Of a stretch of DNA of 64,000 nt, positions 23,837-33,174 are shown piece after piece; the stretch's first letter is position 1; each line of letters begins with the position of its first letter. Location of the stretch: contig CM060732.1 of assembly GCA_030704615.1 (NCBI GenBank), forward strand, positions 43,071,053 to 43,135,052. Direction: 5' to 3'. Under the pieces are notes generated by a model. That model saw only the letters and a program-made list of their open reading frames with translations. It searched no databases and was not told the DNA's origin. Position numbers and translations under genes: made by a program. The stretch comes from Takakia lepidozioides (lineage: Eukaryota > Streptophyta > Takakiopsida > Takakiales > Takakiaceae).

Positions 23837-26115
23837 TCAAGGAACCACTTTGGGGCCTTTGTAAATACCCCTCTGCACCACAAAATCATCGGGGGGTTGA
23901 AACTCCTCCAACCAGTCATAGCTTGGATCATCCAAAGCCACGTCACAATTTTCTCGCAACCCTTCAGACAGACCTAACAAACAAACAACCCAAATTAGTA
24001 GAATGGAGGCTGCTGATATGTAACCACAATGAGGTCAATGACTACAAGCATTCCAGGCATGCTTGTAAAGATTAGCTGTCATTAACACACATTTGGTAAA
24101 TGCTAAATTACTAGGTGGTTACAAGAGCTCCAGAGTAAAGCTAAATCTGACAGTTCGTCGGAATGCAGAGTTGTATGGAGAAGAGACTGATGCGGCAGCC
24201 TCGTGTTGACTCATTTAGCCTTTCAGGAGATGTAATTACAGTCATTATCAAGTGCAACTCCCAGTGAGGTCACAGGAGTGAATGGGCTAGTACCTTCCCA
24301 CAACAAGCGCATGAAAGATATAAAGAATGCAATAAAGCCCAAAATTGAGATGCACCAGACAGACCAGCTTTCGGAGAGCTGCGGTAGTATGTGCAATGCC
24401 GACCAGTAGAAGACGAATACGGGGGTGCAAGCACATCAAGCACCGCACAGTGAGTGACAGCGGTGAAGGCATGAATGTTTCCGCCAGTTGTGGGGTAAAG
24501 CACTGCTGTCTCACATGGTGCTGTCATCACATGGTCCGTCACCAACTTCGCTGATCTAGCTGCAACATCAGATCCCAAGCATACCTTTTGTCAGAAGTTG
24601 TAGGTCACGTGGTGAATGTGCTCGAAGAACTAGGGAGGCCAGCTTACAGTGCAAGAATATACCCAGAGGTCATGTCACCTGATCTAGGTCAGAGATTTGG
24701 CCAGATAATCCCAAGATACAAACATTGGTGGTGGGTTCTGAGATAGCAGGATGAATTTTTGAAAGTCTGCAAAGAGAACTTACGCTTTGAGCGACCGACA
24801 TTGAGCTCCTCATCAACGGGGTCGACCCAGTCGTAGGCATGGACATGCATGGAGCCATACAGCAGCTTACTTAGCACTGTCATGCCCGGATGATTATGGA
24901 GTGGTATCACTGCCGATGTTGGCAGACAAAATATACCCATCTTCAGTAGCATCCAGCATAGGCCAACCATCAGAGCCACCACTGAGCACAATGCATGATC
25001 ATAAGGATTCCAGCAGATAGAGGGCAGCTCACATTTAATCTTGGTACTAAGACGTTTACAAAGCCAATATGTCGTAACAGATCAACCAGGTGTGTGGCGG
25101 TGAGCAACCAATTTGTGTGGCCAGCCTCCATTGATAAACTAGTGCACTTTGCCACATTCCAGTACAAGTGCCTCCCTTAAATCACAGTCTATGATGCTTC
25201 GCTGACAACTTTTGCCTAACATACACAAACCCAATATAGTATTGCATTCAGATTGCTCTTCCTTTCATGGTCTGAATTTCTGACCTTAGCAGTCCTCAAA
25301 CTTTGAAGCTTCCTGATTTTATCTCAAGCTGTTTTCCAGTTTCAAGCTCTAGTCCACTCTAGCATACATTTATTCTGCATCCCTTACCCCCAGCCTCTCA
25401 TTCTGCCACTTTTCTCGCCGTCTTCCTCTGCCACTCAGCAAAGGGACAGCCAATTCATGCAGGGGTGCTTACCGAAAACTGTTCACACTCATATAAATGA
25501 AGATAAGAAATGGGCGGTGCCCATCGCACCACCATCGATGAATGGGTGCCCCTTCGCCCATCCCTCCCGAAGAAGCCAAATCCTCGCTCTTCCTGCTCTG
25601 CGCCGTCCTCTGGCAGCCCGACATCGCTTGCCTTTACCCTATCTGCATCACCAGCACCCTGTCTGCCTCTTATTCGCCAATTTTCCCACTGGCTTCGTAG
25701 TGCGAGGCTGAACATCTCTTCAACTCTAAGAAAGTTGAATTGAAGTACTCAAGCAGACCGCGCCAGGATTATCTGACGATTCAACCGAAACTAGGGCCCA
25801 AGCACTTGGATTGCCGCAAAGATTATACATTATCTGGTGTTTTGTGTGTACATATTCTCATTCACCACCCCTGGGAAGGGCGACCATGCCATACCTTAGC
25901 ATAATCCCCAACAGTTTACTGACCCTCTCAGACAGCCAAGAACCACACCGCTCACGCACAATCTACGACACTGAAAGAAAAAGATGTGGGTGAGAGGTAG
26001 AACCTAGCAAATCCCGCACCCGATGCAAGCCCTTTGCTGATGGGGTTGTCGATGTGGAGAAGGTCGCCTTACACGCATCATACAGCTTCTGTACAACCGA
26101 TGTTGACATCGTCAT
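23837..26115 (-). CDS. PCO: plant cysteine oxidase (PCO/ADO family), 5 exons
   Basis: Iron-dependent thiol dioxygenase that oxidises N-terminal cysteine with O2, feeding the Cys/Arg N-degron oxygen-sensing pathway. Exons (minus strand): 26004-26115, 25473-25642, 24784-24940, 24365-24559, 23837-23973. All phases fit, giving 256 residues, a normal PCO length. Diagnostic motifs are [14 protein letters not shown] at the N-terminus, [46 protein letters not shown] with the two iron-ligand histidines of [39 protein letters not shown] with the third ligand His, and the end [17 protein letters not shown]. All three metal ligands are present, so it should be active. Intron 4 is bounded by a 10-base direct repeat (see findings). 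It is head-to-head with the SirB1-like gene. Confidence 0.95.
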
Positions 26116-26677
26116 TCTCCCCTCACACCGCCTTCCCGCCTAGATTGGTCCTACTCATGCCCTCAAAATACAGCCCATAGATTTACGATTCCTCTCTATT
26201 CTGAGCAATTCCGACCCAATTGTGTTCAACAGACAGTGTGCGAGATCATCCATAGCCGTTGTCAAATCGAGGACATAGCAAGCCCCTTGTGCTTTCGCGA
26301 CCGAATTGGCTTTGCTCCTGGGGCGGTGGTCTTCATATCTAGAATCTCTTTTGAGACACCACCGCGCGATTCTTCTGCCCATCTGTCCATCCGCGGTCAT
26401 AGATCTGCCAATCAAACAAAAAAATCTGTCTTCAGGAATCTCAACAAAAACATTGCTTTTTCAATGATAGCAGCGAGTGGCCATGTAGCGCATTACGTGT
26501 CCCTGCCACAGCACCCGCCCTACACCTGCCTCGCCCTCAACCGCTTGCCCATAACAAATGAAGGCAGCGCTAGAGCGGGCGATATGCTCCCACCCTTTGG
26601 AAACTTCGATTTAAACACTAGTAAATTGAGAGAGGGAGAGAGGGGGAGGTATGTGTATGTTTCTCAGAGGTGATGCT
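26116..26677. promoter_or_regulatory. divergent promoter region between PCO and the SirB1-like gene
   Basis: Only 562 bases separate the two start codons, so both 5' untranslated regions and promoters lie here. A purine-rich GAGAGAGGGAGAG tract sits at about 26625-26645, just upstream of the SirB1-like ATG. No specific site can be proven. Confidence 0.5.
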
Positions 26678-29600
26678 ATGGCTCAGGTGCACCACTGCTG
26701 GCCTCCGCATGCAGACTATCCCCACTTTCGCACTTCTTCCTCCCTCCTTTCCCGGTCCTGGAGTACACGGTCACCTTACTCATCAGTCTCTCCGGGTCTA
26801 TCGACCAGTCGATGTCGCTCTACTCTGTCCACCGTTGCATCATCATCATCATGCACACCCTGTTCCATCTCCATCCCCCGCCTAGGATTTTGTCGTCCCA
26901 GTCATCTGCCAGTTGCATGCCAATGCAAATGCTCTGCTAGAGATAGTGATGGAGATGTGCCTATTGAGGTTCTTCCGGAATCGCTCTTCGGATTTTGCCT
27001 TCATAATCTCATGGACCAGGCCGGTCTTGACACAGCCTATGCTCGGGTACATCTCTCCTCTTTAGTAGGTTCACGAGTTGCTGCTAATGAAATTTTCTCA
27101 CATGGCCACTCGACTTGTTTCGAAATTAGATTACTGTCTAAAGTTTCCTTGCACTCGCCTCACCTGGCCGTGCAAACGATATAGAGAAAATTTCATGACC
27201 TAATTTAAGATGAGATGGCGTCCAATAGTAAGGACTTTCTAGTATTGACTGTTGCAGCGAAGATTCTGCTCTTACGTAAATTTCTGTAGCAAATCCAGGT
27301 ATGCTTTTTTAATTTAAAACTCAACCTGAGCAATTTATGTGGATACAACCTTCATCTGTGGACCCACAGTGAAGGAGGAAGAAACTCTATTCTGCAGAAA
27401 CTTGCTCTGTAGACAATTTAAAGAGAAAACCAGAAGTTTTGTGGTGAGTGGATGGATCACAGTGCGTGCTGGGAATCTTCCTTTTGTTTTCTCACTGACA
27501 TGGTTCAGCTACCAGTGTGTCAGAAATGTGATTTGGACTAGCAACCAAATACTGTCTGATCCAGGCAAGGTTTTCACGGCGATGATTTCAAGATGACAGG
27601 TAGGTAAAACTTTTTGGAGAATCTCAGTGCTGTATAAGTAATTGAATGGCAGCTGTGGACTGCCAAAAGACCACATTGAGTGGGAAAGAAGGAATCCCTT
27701 GCTGGAGTGCATGGAGCCTCTTTCCTTTTTCTCGTGATATTTAGAGCTTGAATGCACCAGGTAGCACGGGATAACTTCACTGAGGAGATTGCCAAGCTTC
27801 GGAAGCCTTCGAATAAGGATGGAGCAGAGGGTTCATTGGACCTGGCCAAAGCTGCGTTGGAAATTGCTGCGGAGGATGATGCCCTTGTCACGCACTCATC
27901 AGTCGCCCTGCCTGTGGATTCATACATCAACAGGCTAGAATCCATGGCAGTTGAATTTAGGGGACATTATCTACCTTCTAGGGACAGAAGTCCTTTGGCT
28001 ATCTTTGAGGCTTTGGACAACTACATGTATGGTTATAAGGTATGCATCAATCGCTAACCCCTCCGCCCCACACAAAAACTCAACCCTTTTGCTCTCCAGT
28101 ATCTTGTGTCTCTTTTTCTTGTGTCGTGTCCACACTCTTCACCAATGCTTCTGAGGAATCCATTTAACTGGCATGTTCAGGGCTTCCAGAGAACAAAGTC
28201 TGTACAAACTGGAGATGCAAGGGTCTATTACCTCAATGCGGTTAGTTCCATCATTTCTTTTCAAGCATTCCTGGACGATGAGAATCATTTCAGATTGCAC
28301 CCACTTTAATGCCTAGTCATGGTTTTTTTTTTTGTTTGTGGGATGGGTTTCCCCATTGAGCATACTACAAAAGAGGTGAGCAGGGAAGTATTGGGTGGAG
28401 TCAGAGTGAGGGAGACCGAGTAACCAAAACGTAGGGTTTGAATGAATCTGTTTTTGAATGTTGTTGAGCCAGAGCTGTGCCTCTATTGATTATCACTCCT
28501 CTTTTCCTGGGAGGTAAGTTTCTATTTGAGGACTTGAAATGTCAAAAACCTACAGGTGTTGACCACTCGACTAGGTACTCCGGTCATGCTTGCCCTTATT
28601 TACAGCGAGCTGGTGAAAAGATTACAACGGATGAGTGTCATTGATTTCTCGGTGGACATGGAGCTTCCACTAAATGTTGTTGATCTTCCTCACTCCCGAG
28701 TTGCTTCTCAAATTGGTACACCAAAAATGACTTCAGCCTTTCAATACATCAGATGGCCATGTGCATGGGGAACTCAGATACTTAGCAAAATCTCTTACGT
28801 ATTGGAGTGATCATTTTCCTTAAGTACATGGATGCCTCCTGCCTCTGGGGTATTTATTTGCAGCATTTGCGTGGATTCAGGCTCAACTGGAGGCAATCAC
28901 CACTCGTTGCTTCTCACACCCCAGTTGCTTTTAGTGGAGGTGTGTTGCCAGGCATTGCCTCTTGAGTTGGGTTACTTGATGGAAAAATATGTACTCCCAA
29001 TTTTTGAGCTCTTGTCGTTCATTTAATTTTTCCAATCTGCATGCAAATTGAATCAATTGAGCAAGATGGACTGGTTCTGGAAAGTGAAAATCTTTCGATG
29101 GTGCACATTAGAACTTTGGTGCAAGAATGAGAGATGAGTGGTGGCATGTGTCATGAGTGTCATGAGTGGTGGCAGGTGCTAAGGTCATTGAAGCAGCTTT
29201 ACTGGCCATGGCGAGCTGGCAGTAGCACTGGGGAAGGGACCGGGTTTCTGCAAGCGGCCGCTGCCGCCAGCCGTGGCACAGGCATGAATGCCCCCACTAG
29301 TCCATTTGAAAGTCTTTTCAATGCCCCTTCCAGCAGCAGGTTGACCCTCGTACCCCTCTCACTTTTGTGTTGTCTGTCTCTCAGGGTGGATTAAACTTTT
29401 TAATCCCTATAAAATTGACATCTTGAGCCTTTGACCTTCACTATAGTTCAAATGTGCTGTTTCTCTTTTCCATCCATTAAGGGAATAGTTCCTGTACCTC
29501 TGTTCACAAACTTTGAAAATCTTGAGGCTGAGCCAAAAGCCCAGGCCCTTTTGGGGTCTAGTTATTGGGCAAATCACGCACAGCAGATCGATGTTTGTGT

Positions 29601-31164
29601 GAAGGGATTTCTAGAGGATATCTGGAAAACTTGGATCAATTATATGTTTCAAGGTAAGTCATGCTACCGGTGTCAGCCCCTGACAAAGGTAGTTTCTGTC
29701 CCTTTGTTTCCGTCGTGGGGTTAATGGCCACAAGGCTACGGCAAACAACGTTTTATGAATACACTCTCTTTTCCAACCCCTCCCTCACGGCCTAGCAAGT
29801 TGGGTACACTTGAAAATTTGGACGGTTGGCATGCAACCATGTTAAGCAAACTGTAGAGAATGAGAATCAGTTCACTTTCTCTTCTCAATTGTTCAAATTA
29901 CATTAGTAATGGGATCGAACTTAATATCCATAAATTGTGCAGGGGAGCAGAAGTGGCGGGAGCGCGGGCAGCCCAATTGAGACTGCAGCGCGGGATATGG
30001 ACAAGCACCAGCTTTGGTGATCTTCGAAGGGCTCTTGCTGGTGCGTTACAAGAGAAGAGAAAAGAGATTGGGAGAGATATTGTCCACTTTGGCAATCCTT
30101 AGTGGACAATTACTCTTACTTGTCCGGGCATAATCTGCCCCAGGCCCGCCACGCATTTGTAGTCCATCAGGATAAGAAGCTCAGGAAAGATTAGCCAGAA
30201 CCCCAACAAAAACCTTGATGGATTGAAGAGCACTCATTTACGCTAGCCTTTTTCTGGCATCGTCTATCTTTCTTCTTTGATCATGAATTGTGGTTGTCTT
30301 CATTTGTTCACTATGAATCATATCTTCTATGGTTCTGAAGGTCTCTTTTGTGTAAATTAGAATGTCCCCTGTCAACTTTTACTTGCATGTTACCTCGGCT
30401 TATTGACCCTTACATATGTACTACGAGTCGAGTGGATTCTATTCTCTACACGAAAATGATTTTCTTTCTCTCTAAATTTTCATTCACTGTATATAACAGC
30501 CTCTGAGAGACTGGTTCTACTTGGAGTTGATAAGCGAGAATTGCGGGACTACGGAATGCTACTTTTTCACTCTGGGCTTCATGAACGTGCATTTGATTAT
30601 CTCAATGCATATTCCACCTCCCAGGTATGCAGGCACTCACTATTGTCCTAAGGGTAGTCATAAATTATGGTTGCAGGTGTGGGCGGGAGACAGAGAGACC
30701 TTTACATTTCTTGGCTTGCAAAGTTTTGGCCCATAAACAAAGTTGTATTAGGTGCTGTGACACGTGGAATAGAGTTCAATGTGAAGGAGTGTCTCTCTAG
30801 TAATAGTGGTGGACACTTGCATAGTGGGGTCAGTATCTGCTGATTCAGAAAGTTTGGCAGGCTTTAAAGTGAGAAAATGCTGTCATTAGGAATTATTCCT
30901 TTGGATGGCCATCGGTTGACATGTGTCTATATCAACCACTAGCTTATACAAGCAAGCACTAGCTTCTGACCGTTCCCTTGTTGGTCTTTCTGCTTGAAGG
31001 CCTCTGCAACAGTGCCATCTGTCTTCAATCCATTGGAAGTCGAGGAAAATGCCGCTCTGGAGCGCTTACTGGTCCGTTTACGCCTGATTCTGGCTGAGCA
31101 AGCCTGGACCGGAAAACCAACCAGTCAATTCTCATCAAGTGAACTGCCTCCGGATCCCTGGTAA
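26678..31164 (+). CDS. SirB1/transglutaminase-like and TPR domain protein, probably plastid, 9 exons
   Basis: Exons: 26678-27046, 27761-28039, 28181-28240, 28556-28715, 28881-28939, 29176-29339, 29943-30040, 30500-30624, 31000-31164. Every phase fits, giving 492 residues. Exon 1 is long and Ser/Arg-rich (transit-like) and ends AYAR. The SirB1-type core is seen in YYLNAVLTTRLGTPVMLALI and the following YSELVKRL, which match the Yxxx-V-xx-R-x-G-x-P core of that family. Downstream are LLLTPQLLLVEVLRSLKQLY, WPWRA, FLQAAAAASRGTG, then a helical repeat region with LGVDKRELRDYGMLLFHSGL. The family is well conserved in green plants, but its biochemical role is not known to me. Alternative in-frame ATGs start at 26651. 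Intron 6 holds a LINE fragment. Confidence 0.85.
29470..29760 (+). mobile_element. LINE 3' fragment in an intron of the SirB1-like gene
   Basis: Matches the minus strand of 7440-7760 at about 80% by eye. It shares GLLEDIW-like coding relics ([18 protein letters not shown]), the phrase CACAAGGCTACGGCAAACAA and a TATGAATACACTCTCTT end. It is fully contained in intron 6 and is not part of the mRNA. Confidence 0.65.
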
Positions 31165-32013
31165 TTTGTACTAGTAGTCTCATTCATTGCCAGAGTGATA
31201 TTTTGTTACCCTTTTCAATCTTCCCAATGTTTTGAGTTTAGAGCATGTTCTTTTTCTTTGGAGTGTGGGTTTCTTTATGTAATATTGAAACTTCATGCTT
31301 CCCCCATGCTGTTGTTTGCCGAAGTGCCTGATTGCAACAAGCTCAGCCGTCTTCCGGGTCAGGTGCTTTAGGTTTATACAAAAGCGAACATCCTTACGAA
31401 CCATGATATGCCTGTTAATTTGCAGGTGATGGTACAGCCCAAGGTTGTGTCCTGGTGATCTGCCTCTTTCACGGTGCTGTCAGCCTTTCGTGTACTGGAA
31501 AGTTCCCTCCCAAGAAGGCGGGAGGGAGTTTGTTTTTCAAAACATTTTAAAGAGGGAACTTTCCACCGCGTTGATGCCTCCGTACAAGAAGAAAGGACAA
31601 AGTGAAAAAATGGAAACTGAACAAGGAACGTGGGGTCGCCATGGGATTGCATGATACAAACATGTGCTGAACAACAAGGCAGCTGCCCCTCTATTCAAGA
31701 GCTCATGGTACTAATCTTATTCAATTTCATCTTCAAGCTTCCCAGAATCTGCTGCATCCACACCAAAATTACATCAGCACCCTCCACTACGAGAGTCAGT
31801 CAAAATCCCCCGTGGACTCTTACCTGCTCCAAGTCAATTGCACGAGAGGAAATATCCTCGAAAGTACATAGTGATCGATGTTCTCAGGAACCAAGTAGCT
31901 ATGCAGATCCATGAAAGAAGCAAGACACCTAGCACACCTTTCCAGAAACGAACTTCCTTGTGTCCGTGAATTCCAGAGAAGCTGTTTGTATGTCAAGAGG
32001 GATTGTATTTTAC
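31165..32013. other. intergenic downstream of the SirB1-like gene
   Basis: No recognisable gene. It presumably begins with the 3' untranslated region of the SirB1-like gene. ORFs at 31445-31654 and 31630-31914 lack motifs. The duplicated block that resembles 20.75-21.3 kb starts abruptly at about 32014. Confidence 0.45.
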
Positions 32014-32211
32014 TCGTCGCGTTGCCAGGAGCGCCTCCTGCGGACTTCCAGCTGTGGTGGCCATAGCCCTCGCTGCAGCGACAGCTACAACAGCCGCCCC
32101 CACCCACAAGGCTGTGCCCACGGCACTGCCCACGACGACTACTCTTCGTCCGCCCAGTACTGCTAGTGCACAAGGAGGATCGAGAACATGCGCCGTGAGC
32201 CCCATAGCCAT
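32014..32211 (-). pseudogene. truncated copy of the TPR gene first exon
   Basis: Nearly identical to 20744-21038, including the twin-arginine hydrophobic segment (GTALWVGAAVVAVAAARAMA) and SPQEALLATRR. The middle of the transit peptide has been deleted. The copy stops at ATRR and runs into unrelated DNA with no splice donor and no later exons. The 5' flank (about 32212-32420) is duplicated too, so a promoter fragment may be present. Confidence 0.85.
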
Positions 32212-32429
32212 GGAGTTCTTGTGTGGATTGTGGACTACATGTGCTATCCTAATCGTGTTGCAATCTTTCACGCCAACTTTGCTCTCAGAGTTCCTCATAG
32301 GAAGCTTTGTGGATGGGAGGAGGTTTATAGGTTGTACTTTTGTTATGTCTTGTCAGGTGAATACTTGATCATTTTCCATAGCTGTTTAGGTCTCCGATGT
32401 GTACTACTGTCATGAATCATGACTATCCC

Positions 32430-33040
32430 ATCACTGCCTATGAGTCAAGGGTGAAGGCTTCGTAGTTCTGTCACTTGAGCAGCTGTGCTTACAGGTTCAT
32501 ATCATCAGTTGAGGGAGAGGTCCAGGCCAGGAGAGAAATGAGAGCTTCTGGGACAAGAGGAAGAAAGAGACAAGAAAGAGAGAGGAGCAGATCCACCACC
32601 GGAATGCTGTTCAAACGAGCTGAACCAGAACGCATCAATCCCTTATCCTTGGTGTACTGGCATTGTGGACATCTTTTGAGCATGCTGCAGATCATTTGCG
32701 TCCTGTTATGCCAAAAGAAACGTCGGCAGATGGCATCCTGGGTCCTTAGAGTTCCATAGTGGCCTGATGCAGAGTGCACTTCCGTGATGATACCCTGCCT
32801 ATCCTTAGGTGGCACCAGCAGTCCGTTAAAGAAAACCTTGCCCTTCACAAATGAGTACTTGTTGGCCCTCTTTATGGCACGCCTTCGCTCCTGCATATCG
32901 GCCCAGAACAAGTAGAGAGAGAGGCCTGTGACCAACTGTCTGCTTAAATGGAGAAGACAGCAAGATATCCACAAAAATTGAGCTAGAGGAGGACCAACTT
33001 TGAGAGTTTGAAGGTGGCAATGGATCATGGGGAAGAGTGT
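32430..33040 (-). repeat. LINE-derived repeat R, copy 3, interrupted by foreign sequence
   Basis: The stretches 32430-32590 and 32910-33040 match repeat R and its flank at 21.5-21.8 and 22.65-23.03 kb. Between them about 320 bases are replaced by an integrase fragment. This copy lies directly downstream of the intact PPR gene. Confidence 0.7.
32590..32905 (-). mobile_element. LTR-retrotransposon integrase fragment (HHCC zinc-binding domain)
   Basis: On the minus strand it reads SASGHYGTLRTQDAICRRFF followed by WHNRTQMICSMLKRCPQCQ. This is the H-x4-H...C-x2-C zinc-binding module at the N-terminus of retroviral-type integrases of Ty3/gypsy-like elements. The rest of the element (protease, reverse transcriptase, LTRs) is absent. 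It sits inside repeat R. Confidence 0.7.
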
Positions 33041-33174
33041 GTAGAACTGTGATCATCTCCATAAATAGCAAACAGAAGCTTCAGCACTGACTGTCACAGT
33101 CAATGATTCAATACTTCAATCATTTACTGGGCTCTTTGCTCACATAAGCATTTCTTTTCTATATGTTGCTTGTT

